Source: Ilex aquifolium (lineage: Eukaryota; Streptophyta; Magnoliopsida; Aquifoliales; Aquifoliaceae). From it: DNA of 64,000 bases. Shown here piece after piece: positions 12,016 through 23,021 of the stretch. The DNA lies in NCBI GenBank assembly GCA_951799425.1, contig OX637405.1, positions 26,143,635 through 26,207,634 on the forward strand, given 5' to 3'. Below the pieces are notes generated by a model. The model was not told the origin of the DNA. It saw nothing but the letters and a program-made list of their open reading frames with translations, and ran no database searches. The position numbers and the translations under genes were made by a program. The number at the start of each line of letters is the position of its first letter. Positions within the stretch are counted from its first letter, which is position 1.

Positions 12016-13733
12016 CTAGTACAAAAATCTTAAACTAGCAAAATCCCTAAGTCTATACAATTGGTTCAGTAGTAGCCTCAGGCAGCTCGGAAGGAACAAC
12101 GGAAGAGACTCCAGGTAGCTCAGAAAAGACAGCAGGAAGGTCAGAAGGAACCTCAGAAAAAGTAGGAGCAGAAGTATCAACCACTGTAGGGCCTGCTGGG
12201 GGCAAGATAACCTCAGAAACTCCCACCTCTGCCTCAGGAAGAACCAATCCACGGGTTTAAACCTTAGAAGCTTCAACACCATCACCAGTAGGGGGCTCCT
12301 CCACTCCAAGAACAACAGAAGCTGGAACCTCTATCTCCTTTTCAACAGCAGACTTGTCTTTCTCCTTGTCCAAATGAGGATCGAAGTCAAAATCCTGATT
12401 TGAAAATGTGTCCATAGCCTACTCCTAGAAGGCAAAGTACCCCGCAGTCCAGTTCGTGGCAGCCTCATCTTTGAGCTCCGCAATCTCGACATCCTTCTTT
12501 TGAGTCAAGGCCCTTTCAGCCTCGATCTTCTTCAGCAAAGTGTCATTGACCTCAGCCAACATACTATATTCGTTCTTCATCGGCTAAAGGGAATCATAAG
12601 CCTTGAAGGCATCCTTCCGTGCCTGAACCAAGCTAGTAGCTTTGAAATTAAGCTCATTCTTAGCCTTTTTAGCCTCAGCCTCCAGACCCTAGTTCGCTGA
12701 GGTCAGCTCCTCAACCCGAACCTTCAGGTCATAAACCTGAGCCTTGAGGTCCTCATTGGCGAAGGACAGACCAATGAACTTGAGCTCGGATGCCTTTGAA
12801 GACTTCTGGGCCTCCTCGGTTGTGCCCTCCAAAGCCTGAACTTGGCTTACCAAGGCACTTTCATGAATGGCCAGCTAAGAAAAACAAAAGAAAAAATCCT
12901 AGGTCAGCAAAAACTATCTACTCAAAGCAAAAATAGGACTTAGGGGAATCAGAACTTACTGAAGCTGCTCCATACAAAGCGACGGTAGCAGAGGTGGATA
13001 AGGGGATCATCGAGACCTCTTGAATGTCTGACTCATGGATGACTGAGACAATGGCCTCAGCAGCAAGGTTCATGTTCCTAATAAACAAACCCTTTCCTTT
13101 CTTGACCTTTGCTGACAAGCCCTCCACAAGTAAGCGATGAGCTTTCTTGACAAGTCGGGAAGAAGAAGGCTCTCATAGGAGAGGAGCTATGGCCTCCAGA
13201 GCCCCAAAAACCTCTGTTGAAGAAGGAGAGGATGATGCCCCAGCTTGTCCAAAAGACCCCACAAAGAAAGGAGAAGACATCATTGCAGTCTTCTAAGAAG
13301 TCGATGGAGGCGAAGAGATTGCCTGGGAAGAAGGAGAGGGTGGAGGCACTTATGTTCTCTGCACTTTCGCAGGAGGATCGGGGTCACTTATAGACCTGAC
13401 TTCAGCCTTGTGCTTTCCCCTAGATCTGTCCTTCCTAAGATGGGTAATCTTAGCCCTCACAACTTCAGCATCTGGAGCCATTGAGCTTAAACTTGAGGAA
13501 TCAGAATAAGCTGATTATAAAAAAGAAGGGGAGAAAGAAGTAGAAATGAAGGAGAAAGTGTCCTACCAGCAGGATTCTTAGTACCAACCATAGATATACG
13601 AATGAGCATCTCTACTCTCACCTCGGGGGGACTCAATCCAAACTGAGTAAGCACCACATGCCTGAGGAGCTTAGAATATTTCTCTAGTTCACAACTCTCC
13701 AAGCTCAACAAGAATATCCTATCCTCAGTGCTA
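12016..13733 (-). pseudogene. Accessory gene 1 of element A, 3' part (coiled-coil half)
   Basis: Opposite-strand gene of element A, homologous to gene 1 of D (51622-54233). Read on minus: second-exon remnant with QFGLSPPEVRVEMLIRI (13590-13660), aligning with LGLSPPSATLAIPIS in D; an exon with MNLAAEAIVSVIHESD (about 13030-13080), matching MDLAAGAISSIFSESD; a long coiled coil (about 12460-12860) rich in Glu/Lys; then the FxxDFDFDP motif and an acidic, Pro/Ser/Glu-rich tail ending at the stop near 12058. Several stops interrupt it. It is cut at 13733 by the Athila-like insertion and continues at 23022. Probable nuclear accessory protein of the element; role unknown. Confidence 0.75.
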
Positions 13734-14804
13734 TGTGATTAACCCTAATTAATGCAAAATTTAATTAAGTTAATAGGTCAATTGTGTAATTAAATAATGT
13801 TAAACTAGTCAAAATAAATCTAATTAGGGTTAATGTGTGAATTAAGGATAACGCATTGAATGTTGTTCTTTTCAGGGTTTTATGCGTCAAAACTACAAAC
13901 TACCGGGGAGCCAATTGTGACAAAGCTACAATCTTTAGGATGACAATTATTAAAGCTCAAAACAAAGAGAGATTAAAGTAATCCAAATGGCATCTTGGGG
14001 ATTATGAATGTCATCTTTTGGAAGCTTGTGAATGACAACTTTTGGAAGCTTGTGAATGACAACTTTGGAAGCTTGTGAATGGCATCTTTGGGACTTGTGA
14101 ATCTCATCCCTTGGAGTTTGTAAATGGCATCTTTTTGTTGCCTATAAATACCACCCCTTTTTGGCTTGTAGAATAAGAACTTTTGGGCTAGAGCTCTTGG
14201 TTGTGGAAAACCCTCCAAGTTGTTATTACTTTCTTTGTATGCTTGCTAGATCTCTCTTGGTTGTGGAAAACCCTCCAAGTTGTTGTTATTTTCTTTGTAT
14301 GCTTGCTAGATCTCTCTTGGTTGTGGAAAACCCTCCAAGTTGTTATTACTTTCTTTGTATTATTGCTTTCTTTTATGGTATTATCATCTCTTGGTTGTGG
14401 AAAACCCTCCAAGTAGTTATTGCTTTCTTTAATTTAAGTATTGTTTTCTATTACTTCCATTGTTGGAGCTCCCTTCTTCCCTTAGAGGAGTGAAACTCTT
14501 CCACTTTTCTAGAGCTTTACCAAAGCCGTGAAGAGTAGAACGTGATTCACTCATTCTTTAGGAAGATGTGGTGTATAAATTATCCCGAAGTTATATTGAT
14601 GCATTTTTTTTACGCTTAGCTCTAATCTTTATTTCTTCATAATGTCTTTCCATTACATTGTTAGTTTTAACTTAAGCATGAGTAACTAAGCTTTTTAGTT
14701 GGCTAGTCCAAAAGGAGACCTCCATTTGGAAATGCTATTTCAACCCTTTTTCTCTCCTTCCCTCAGAGTACGGTGGTTCGGTTTGATTGGGTAGAGAGTG
14801 AATG
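13734..14804 (+). repeat. Partial Athila-like LTR (plus orientation, 5' side)
   Basis: Begins TGTGATTAACCCTAATTAATGC, as does the complete copy at 21426. It contains short 24-27 bp repeats with GGAAGCTTGTGAATG (about 13990-14120), a TATA box TATAAATA (14143-14150) and about three and a half copies of a 60-bp repeat containing TTGGTTGTGGAAAACCCTCC (about 14205-14420). Identity to the complete copy ends at GGGTAGAGAGTG near 14804, where minus-strand RT begins. Confidence 0.85.
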
Positions 14805-15358
14805 GAGGTTGAAGATGGCCTCCACCTTGGATTTGTCGACTTCAATACCCCTCGCCGAAACTATGTGGCCAATCACAATTCCCTCCGTCACCATAAGGTG
14901 ACACTTTTCCCAATTCAATACTAGATTCTTCTCCTCACCTCTTGTTAGAACTTTCTCCAAGTTTCCCAAGCATCCGTCAAATGAGTCCCCGAACACTGAA
15001 AAATCGTCCATGAAGACCTCCATTATTTTCTCCACCATATCACTGAAAATCCTCATCATGCATCGTTGGAAAGTCCCCGGAGCATTGCATAGTCCAAACG
15101 ACATGCGGTGGTAGGCGAAGGTACCATAGGGGCAGGTGAAAGTGGTCTTTTCTTGATCCTCCAATGCGATCTCAATTTGGCTGTAGCCAGAGTAGCCATC
15201 TAGAAAGCAATAGAATAGGTGCCCTCCTACTCTTTCCAAAACTTGATCAAGAAATGGCATTGGAAAATGATCCTTTCTTGTGCATGCATTCAGTTTCCGA
15301 TAGTCGATGCAAACTCTCCACCCAGTTATGACTCTCGTAGGTATAAGCTCATTCTCAT
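14805..15358 (-). pseudogene. Athila-like reverse transcriptase fragment, left arm
   Basis: Read on minus: GWRVCIDYRKLNACTRKDHF, then FCFLDGYSGYSQIEIALED-type and the catalytic FMDDFSVFGDSF (about 15001-15016), followed by VLNWEKCHLMVTEGIVIGH. These are the conserved RT blocks of Athila elements. The part 14921-15358 is repeated inverted at 15376-15813. Its reading frame appears to extend to 15515 only because it reads through the palindrome. The fragment ends at the LTR junction, so the RNase H and integrase are absent. Confidence 0.85.
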
Positions 15359-15813
15359 TATTTTCCACCATGGTGATGAGAATGAGCTTATACCTACGAG
15401 AGTCATAACCGGGTGGAGAGTTTGCATCGACTACCGGAAACTGAATGCATGCACAAGAAAGGATCATTTTCCAATGCCATTTCTTGATCAAGTTTTGGAA
15501 AGAGTAGTAGGGCACCTATTCTATTGCTTTCTAGATGGGTACTCTGGCTACAACCAAATTGAGATCGCATTGGAGGATCAAGAAAAGACCACTTTCACCT
15601 GCCCCTATGGTACCTTCGCCTACCGCCGCATGTCGTTTGGACTATGCAGTACTCTGGGGACTTTCCAACGATGCATGATGAGGATTTTCAGTGATATGGT
15701 GGAGAAAATAGTGGAGGTCTTCATGGACGATTTTTCAGTGTTCGGGGACTCATTTGACGGATGCTTGGGAAACTTGGAGAAAGTTCTAACAAGATGTGAG
15801 GAGAAGAATCTAG
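14921..15813. repeat. 438-bp inverted duplication of Athila-like RT
   Basis: Arms 14921-15358 and 15376-15813 are equal in length and nearly identical, with a 17-base spacer. The spacer contains the perfect 10-base palindrome CACCATGGTG (15366-15375). The left arm carries the expected Athila sequence across the centre; the right arm lacks seven bases (GAAAATA) after the palindrome. This is the footprint expected if a DNA strand folded back at the small palindrome and primed its own copying. Confidence 0.85.
15376..15813 (+). pseudogene. Athila-like reverse transcriptase fragment, right arm
   Basis: Plus-strand copy of the same RT blocks (GWRVCIDYRKLN, FLDGYSGYNQIEIALED, FMDDFSVFGD near 15720-15745), ending at GAGAAGAATCTAG. 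The open frame runs on into unrelated gag antisense sequence to 16064 and begins upstream in the mirror arm, so the 281-codon frame is a rearrangement product and not a natural protein. Confidence 0.8.
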
Positions 15814-16500
15814 GGTGGTGGTTTTATGCACCGGAAAAAACTTGTTCAAAACACGGAAATCATTTGTTCCCAAGATGTCATGGTCCGGGATCTCAAGGAA
15901 TGAAGCCAAGTTTTTGCCTTATCAGTCAGGGAAAAAGGGAACAATTTCATTCTTGTTATCTCTTCTATATTGTGATTGGGGAGAAATGTTGCAACTATTT
16001 CCTCAAAATCTCTAATATGAGAATAGGGGTTCTCATTCTCAATTCCGTGAAAAGTAGGAAGTAATTGCAACATCCCTGGTTTAACTATGAAGAGATGAGC
16101 CTGGACCGGAAGGTGGATGCATGAAGGTGTGGTGGTGCGGGTTGGTTGAAGAAATTCCCGCATTGACCTCGCCGGAGGATCAATTTGAATATTATTCCCT
16201 TCATTTCAAGAAGGGGGGAATTACATTCGTGGATGGGGCATTCCAGGTTCGTGCACTCCCCCACCCCTTTTTTGCACATTGGGGTTGACATCCATATTCT
16301 CAAAATTATCAATCGCATTCTCGAGTGGGTCTTGGTCAATGTTCATGTCGGGGGCCAAAGGTTGTTTAACTAGTCGATTTTGTTTGTCTCTACCCCACAT
16401 GCAACAAATCTATCTGTAAATGAAAATGTAAACAAACAAAAGTATATACAAGGATCAACGTACCTCAGCCCATGATGAACATCACGGGACTTACCTCCGT
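15814..16500 (-). pseudogene. Athila-like gag fragment
   Basis: On minus, 15846-16163 reads as the Athila gag core: FHGIENENPYSHIRDFEEI, then LFPFSLTDKAKTWLHSL and TMTSWEQM. It is the N-terminal half of gag, preceded (towards 16500) by a leader and the PBS. The C-terminal half, protease and start of RT are missing, replaced at 15814 by the inverted RT arm. Confidence 0.8.
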
Positions 16501-16536
16501 TGTCCGAAAATCACCTTCTAGGTTCAACGTTTGTCT

Positions 16537-16554
16537 TCCCCGGCAACGGCGCCA
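16537..16554 (-). other. Athila-type primer binding site
   Basis: On minus: TGGCGCCGTTGCCGGGGA, four bases after the LTR end (TCATCAAGCA). This is the well-known Athila-lineage primer site, generally described as tRNA-Asp complementary. It fixes the orientation of the inverted 5' half. Confidence 0.85.
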
Positions 16555-16558
16555 AAAA

Positions 16559-18013
16559 TGCTTGATGAAAAATCTTGTTGTTTCCTATCCTCTAAAAACC
16601 ATCCCTTAACAATGTATAGTGTATGGATGAAGGGAAGTGTCACTCTCCCTTATGGATGATGTCAAAAGAAAGGGCAGGAAAATGGGGAAATGGAATGTTA
16701 AAAATGTGGGATGTGAATGAACAAAAGTGCTTCCCAAGCGCAAGAAGACTTTTGCAGGTCGTGTTTTACTTGGTGGTATTCCAAGGTCGTCTCTTCAGGG
16801 AAGGAGTTGTATCATCATGAAGGTGATTTTGGTGCAAGAAAAGTGTAAAATCATTTGTTGTTGGAGTTGGTTTGTGGTTTGTTTTGTGGTGAAATTTGAA
16901 TGGGAAATAAGTGTTGGCTAGTCCTAGGGGTCACTCCAATGGAAATACCAATTCAACTCAAATCATTCCTCTAATAGAGCATAGGTGAACGATTGATTCG
17001 TGGGAAGCTAGGGACGAGATTGAGTGAGGATCTAAGCATAAACCGTGACAAGTCTACGGAATATCAAAGACTCACTATCTCCTCCACTCTCTACCCAGTC
17101 AAACCGAACCACCGTACTCTGAGGGAAGGAGAGAAAAAGGGTTGAAATAGCATTTCCAAATGAAGGTCTCTTTTTGGACTAGCCAACTAAAAAGCTTAGT
17201 TACTCATGCTTAAGTTAAAACTAACAATGTAATGGAAAGAAATTATGAAGAAATAAAGATTAGAGCTAAGCGTAAAAGAAATGCATCAATATAATTTCGG
17301 GATAATTTATACATCATCTCTTCCTAAAGAATGAGTGAATCACGTTCTACCCTTCACGGCTTTGGTAAAGCTCTAGAAAAGTGGAAGAGTTTCACTCCTC
17401 TAAGGGAAGAAGGGAGCTCCAACAATGGAAGTAACAGAAAATAATACTTAAATTAAAGAAAGCAATAACTACTTGGAGGGTTTTCCACAACTAAGAGATG
17501 ATAATACCATAAAAGAAAGCAATAATACAAAGAAAGTAATAACAACTTGGAGGGTTTTTCACAACCAAGAGAGATCTAGCAAGCATACAAAGAAAGTAAT
17601 AACAACTTGGAGGGTTTTCCACAACCAAGAGAGATCTAGCAAGCATACAAAGAAAGTAATAACAACTTGGAGGTTTTTCCACAACCAAGAACTCTAGCCC
17701 AAAAGTTCTTATTCTACAAGCTAAAAAAGGGTGGTATTTATAGGCAACAAAAAGATGCCCTTTACAAAATCCAAGGGATGACATTCACAAGCCCCAAAGA
17801 TGTCATTCACAAGCTTCCAAAAATTGTCATTCACAAGCTTCCAAAAGTTGTCATTCACAAGCTTCCAAAAGATGACATTCATAATCCCCAAATATGCCAT
17901 TTGGATTACTTTAATCTCTCTTTGTTTTGAGCTTTAATAATTGTCATCCTAAAGATTGTAGCTTTGTCACAATTGGCTCTCCGGTAGTTTGTAGTTTTGA
18001 CGCATAAAACCCT
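16559..18013 (-). repeat. Athila-like LTR in inverted orientation, outer end missing
   Basis: Reverse complement of the LTR at 21426-23021. It includes the TATA box (17735-17742 on minus), the 60-bp tandem repeats (17470-17700) and the short repeats (17765-17900). Matching stops after CGCATAAAACCCT near 18013, so about 150 bases of the LTR start are absent. With the left LTR it forms a large inverted repeat around the RT/gag block. Confidence 0.85.
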
Positions 18014-18568
18014 AAAGACTTAAGCCATTCTTTGAGGGTTTTGAAGGACAGATGGTGGAGGAGGATTTAATTGATCTGGTGTATCCGGATTTAGTGGAGG
18101 AGTAGCTAGTGTTTATGTTTTTTAGTGTACAATTGCTTTTATTTATTTATGTTATTTTTATGTCACTTACTTTCTTTGGTTGTATAGTATTGTTTTTCTG
18201 AGTTTCAGATATTGGTGCTTTATCGAAGCTAAATTGCAAGGTGTTCTCTAACCCTACTCATCTTTTTAATGTCCTTCATTGAATATCATACATTGTTGTT
18301 TCATTGAGGACAATACATGATTCAAGTTGGGGGGTGAAGAGCACTATTTGCATCTTAAACCAATGTTTGTGGGAATATTCTGCGCGAATATTCGCGCCTG
18401 CCGACACTAGCGCCTGCCGACACTCTCTAAAAAAAAAAACTGACCCACTGGGATGCCTTTATTAGGCCTCTCATCTTTTTCTTTTTTTTTCCCCATCCAC
18501 CGGTGTTGCCCCTCCCCCCCCTTCTTTTTCCTTTCTTCTTCTTTTATTTCCCTTTTCTTCTTCTTCTT

Positions 18569-18599
<31 letters not shown>

Positions 18600-21425
18600 T
18601 TCGTTGTTCTCTGTAAAAACAACCCACCCCCTACAAATTCATGGTTGTAGAACCCAAAGACCTAGTCATTTGTTTAATAATTTGCGTTATATGTCTGTAT
18701 TTGTTCATGGGTGTTCTTCTTCTGTTCGCATTTAAGATTAAGGGTTTTCAGCAGAACCCAGATCTTTCTAGATGATGATTAATTGGTGTGTGTTGTTTTT
18801 AGGTTTCGACAGATGAACATATCTGTACCTTACAACCTCATTTCCAAACTTCATACACTGGTAAATTCGAAACATTGGGGACAATGTTCAGTTTAGATTG
18901 GGGGGTGTGGATCTACTTTCTCTAGTTTCATATTTGTAATTCTAGTTTTAGATCTGAACAGTTCACAGTCCTGCAAAAAAAAAAAAAGGGGTTCTGTTTA
19001 TTTTTATTCTGGATTGCGTATTTTTACAGTATTTGTGCATATATTTCATGATCACATCGGATGCAGCTTCAATTGTCTTTGTGACTGGCAGACGTTAAAG
19101 AACCAGATAGGGTGTCTCTAATTTTAGCAAGCATGGATAGTAAACTTTTTTGGTTCAGTTTAGGCGTTTTACGCACCTTTCCATCCGATCTGTATGCTGT
19201 GATAATGAAAAAGGCAAGAGTTGTGAGAAAAATTGAAATCCGGGAAGCACTTTTGCTAAACGTCGTCGTGCCAAACGACTGGGTGCTTGTAAACAATGTG
19301 GCAGGTGTTTTCACATGAAAAAATACAATCAGTGTTCTGAACCAATTTCGGGTCGTGCAACTGATCGATTAAACTGGATAGTGTATGGGAAGAGTAAGGA
19401 TTTTCCTGACACGCCATCTTATTCCAGCCCGGGACTTACACGTTATGTGTTACAAGAAGTTGGAAAGGTCACTAATAATGACATAGACACAAGCGATGAC
19501 TCGAATTAGATTTTGACTAATAAAGACAAAGCTGTGGAACAATGTGTTTTGGGATGAAGGTTAAGGGTCCGAACTTTTTTGTAAATATTTTTTGTACAAA
19601 GTCTTTTTGTTGAAATAAAGATATGGGCCGAGTAAGGAATGTCCTAAAATGCCAACCTACAGCGTGGGTAGGGACTTATCCTGAGACGCCATAATTTTCC
19701 AAGTTCAATTTGTGCATTTAGTCTTCTTTCAATTTTCATAGATAAATGTGTATATAAATAACTTTGATCTTTAACTGAAGTTTTAAAAAAAAAAAAAATT
19801 GTGGAAAATATCTAATATTGAACCATATCCCCCTATTGAAAGTGTATGGGCCTAGTGATATTTTGATCTTCATTTTGAACTTTGAATACATGAGCATGTT
19901 ATAGAAGTTTATCCTATTGCTAAGAGTATCACATACTTTTTTGCTTTTGAACTCAACCATAAGTGCACCATGACCTTGTAATTTTGGCAATTTATGGATT
20001 GAGTTCACATTTAGTGCTTGACATGAATAGTGGAGATGAGTAAGAACCTATGTGAGCTTTAATGTCAATCCTCGTTTGGAGGGAACTTACAATTACTCAA
20101 GGAACAATTTTTCAAATTTCAAATTTGTTCAATAATCTCATTATGCTTATTTTGGTTAGGTGCATTTGGCTAGTTAATTGACGTTGTCTTGATATATACA
20201 ATGCTCTCCTATGCTTATCTAGATATGATCTTAGACCTTTTTCTTTATTTGAGCCTTAGCTTTTATTCTTGTGAAAATATTATCCCTAGTGCCGCGATTG
20301 AGCTTCAATTGAAATTCGCTTCTATGCCACACATTTGACCAAGCCAGTGAAAATGATAAATCTCTACCTTACCTTGCTTGTTCCTCAAGCTGAATATGAG
20401 TGATCACAAAAGTGAAGGAAGCATGGTGTGGAAACTCAAACAAGGGGATAATTGATGTTGAAACTCAAAGAGTTCAATAGAAAAAGAATGAAAATCTAAA
20501 AAGAGGAAGAAAAAGGGGTGAGAAGAAGAAAGAATGATCGAAAGAAAAAGGAAACTGTAAAAAAAAAAAAGAAAAAAAAAAAGAAAAGAGAGTGCGGTGA
20601 TGGGTTTGGACTGAAAAATCCCATGTAAAGGGAGATGTTTTTAGTCTTTCACTCGTAACAACCCTCTTTGTTATCCTATATCCTTCATTTATTTTGCCTA
20701 GATATCACCCCAAGGCCTCATTACAACCCTTGAAAGTCCTAAATGATCTAGAGAAGCATGGGAGATGCATACTTTTAAAGAAAAAAGAGAAGTTGATTTT
20801 GCTATCTAGTGCCCTAACATTCCTTTCATGAGATTATGCCAAAGTTGTTTCACTTTTTATGCATGTGCTTCATTTCTGGATTATAGGTGAGCATACTTCG
20901 CTTTGTGCATAAGATTCTATCTCACATATACACATGAAGAGCATGCCAAGATATTCATAGTGTGATTCATTGTTGAGAGAAACCCTTGGTGAGTTTTGCA
21001 TCAAAGCTTAATTTGGATAGCTATGTGAATGTGGATTCTGTTGAGTAAATACTTAAATTACATCTTCATTTCACACACACACGAGTTTTGAAAGTAAATG
21101 TGTAGGTGAATACTCTAGAATAGCATTTAAGGCTATGATGTGTTTCATGTATGATTAGTTCAGGTGTATTGAACAAAGCTATTATTGACATCCCATTGCT
21201 AGTTAGGATACGGGCATATGTTGCAATTGTTGGATATTAGGAAAAGAAGTTTGTAGGTACCTTCACTGGAAACCTTCACGAGACAAAACTCGTCCACTAG
21301 GGATCACCTAGGGGTTTAACGGCTTGTTGCATATGCTAAATGCAATCGTGTTATCTACAAAAGTGATTTTATTTTGTTCTGTTGTCATTTATTACTAAGG
21401 GACTAGTAATGTTTAGGTTGAGGGG
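18014..21425 (+). other. 3' internal region of the Athila-like element
   Basis: No gag-pol coding is recognised. Two purine-rich motifs, each 'GGACAATACATGATTCAAG..TTGGGGGGTG' type, lie at 18307-18337 and 18875-18906, as in the 3' non-coding part of Athila elements. A terminal polypurine tract (GGTTGAGGGG) abuts the 3' LTR at 21425. A CTT microsatellite runs from about 18555 to 18598, giving long but meaningless K-rich or F-rich frames. A small zinc-knuckle-like frame at 19240-19509 is listed separately. Integrase and RNase H are absent. Confidence 0.6.
19240..19509 (+). CDS. Small CCHC-like open frame, unrecognised
   Basis: An open frame of about 90 codons without an obvious start, running from just after the TGA at 19234-19236. 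It reads KRRRAKRLGACKQCGRCFHM, then KKYNQC and an acidic end (NNDIDTSDDSN-stop). The CX2C-X4-H-X6-C spacing resembles, but does not equal, a CCHC zinc knuckle (CX2CX4HX4C). Composition differs from the surrounding non-coding element DNA, so it may be a captured host exon or a relic env/gag-like piece. I do not recognise the family. Confidence 0.25.
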   Translation, partial: PGSTFAKRRRAKRLGACKQCGRCFHMKKYNQCSEPISGRATDRLNWIVYGKSKDFPDTPSYSSPGLTRYVLQEVGKVTNNDIDTSDDSN

Positions 21426-23021
21426 TGTGATTAACCCTAATTAATGCAAAATGTAATTAAGTTAATAGGTCAATTGTGTAATTAAATAAAGTTAAACTAG
21501 TCAAAATAAATCTAATTAGGGTTAATGTGTGAATTAAGGATAATGCATTGAATGTTGTTCTTTTCACGGTTTTATGCGTCAAAACTACAAACTACCGGAG
21601 AGCCAATTGTGACAAAGCTACAATCTTTAGGATGACAATTATTAAAGCTCAAAACAAAGAGAGATTAAAGTAATTCAAATGGCATCTTTGGGGATTATGA
21701 ATGTCATCTTTTGGAAGCTTGTGAATGACAATTTTTGGAAGCTTGTGAATGACAATTTTTGGAAGCTTGTGAATGGCATCTTTGGGGCTTGTGAATGTCA
21801 TCATTGGAGTTTGTAAAGGGCATCTTTTTGTTGCCTATAAATACCACCCTTTTTTGGCTTGTAGAATAAGAACTTTTGGGCTAGAGCTCTTGGTTGTGGA
21901 AAACCCTCCAAGTTGTTATTACTTTCTTTGTATGCTTGCTAAATCTCTCTTGGTTGTGGAAAACCCTCCAAGTTGTTATTACTTTCTTTGTATGCTTGCT
22001 AGATCTCTCTTGGTTGTGGAAAACCCTCCAAGTTGTTATTACTTTCTTTGTATTATTGCTTTCTTTTATGGTATTATCATCTCTTGGTTGTGGAAAACCC
22101 TCCAAGTAGTTATTGCTTTCTTTAATTTAAGTATTGTTTTCTGTTACTTCCATTGTTGGAGCTCCCTTCTTCCCTTAGAGGAGTGAAACTCTTCCACTTT
22201 TCTAGAGCTTTACCAAAGCCGTGAAGGGTGGAACGTGATTCACTCATTCTTTAGGAAGAAGTGGTGTATAAATTATCCCGAAGTTATATTGATGCATTTT
22301 TTTTACCTTTAGCTCTAATCTTTATTTCTTCATAATGTCTTTCCATTACATTGTTAGTTTTAACTTAAGCATGAGTAACTAATCTTTTTAGTTGGCTAGT
22401 CCAAAAGGAGACCTCCATTTGGAAATGCTATTTCAACCCTTTTTCTCTCCTTCCCTCAGAGTACGGTGGTTCGGTTTGACTGGGTAGAGAGTGGATGAGA
22501 TAGTGAGTCTTTGATATTCCATAGACTTGTCACGGTTTATGCTTAGATCCTCACTCAATCTCGTCCCTAACTTCCCACGAATCAATCGTTCACCTATGCT
22601 CTATTAGAGGAATGATTTGAGTTGAATTGGTATTTCCATTGGAGTGACCCCTAGGACTAGCCAACACTTATTTCTCATTCAAATTTCATCACAAAACAAA
22701 CCACAAACCAACTCCAACAACAAATGATTTTACACTTTTCTTGCACCAAAATCACCTTCATGATGATACAACTTCTTCCCTGAGGAGACGACCTTGGAAT
22801 ACCACCAAGTAAAACACGACCTGCAAAAGTCTTCTTGCGTTTGGGAAGCACTTTTGTTCATTCACATCCCACATTTTTAACATTCCATTTCCCCATTTTC
22901 TTGCCCTTTCTTTTGACATCATCCCTAAGGGAGAGTGACACTTCCCTTCATCCATACACTATACATTGTTAAGAGATGGTTTTTAGAGGATAGGAAACAA
23001 CAAGGTTTTTCATCAAGCACT
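21426..23021 (+). repeat. Complete Athila-like LTR (3' copy)
   Basis: 1,596 bp, from TGTGATTAACCC to TTTTTCATCAAGCA. It contains a TATA box (21836-21843), the 24-27 bp repeat cluster (about 21680-21800) and the 60-bp repeats (21888-22110). Its last 600 bases resemble the right part of the solo LTR in element C (48352-48960), showing that the two belong to related families. Confidence 0.85.

Larger units (their letters stand above)
13734..23021 (+). mobile_element. Rearranged Athila-like Ty3/gypsy element inside accessory gene 1 of A
   Basis: Contains Athila-type gag, reverse transcriptase, an Asp-tRNA-like PBS and three related LTRs, but in the order LTR(+), RT(-), RT(+), gag(-), PBS(-), LTR(-), 3' internal region(+), LTR(+). 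The host reading continues on both sides, so the whole block sits inside gene 1 of A. The flanks share only CTA (13731-13733 and 23022-23024), not a clean 5-bp duplication. The left LTR stops after about 1,070 bases and the inverted LTR lacks its outer 140-150 bases. The block is either one insertion rearranged during reverse transcription or self-integration, or rearranged later. Confidence 0.8.

Noticed and set aside
14188-14412. Frames with repeated TTWRVFHNQE (also 17473-17697 and 21881-22105)
   Set aside because: Translations of the 60-bp repeats of the Athila-like LTR, present in either orientation with the LTR.
15219-16064. 281-codon plus frame as an intact RT gene
   Set aside because: It starts in the mirror arm, crosses the palindrome and ends in antisense gag; only 15376-15813 is RT in sense.
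18407-18650. Lys-rich or Phe-rich frames
   Set aside because: Produced by the CTT microsatellite and T/A runs.
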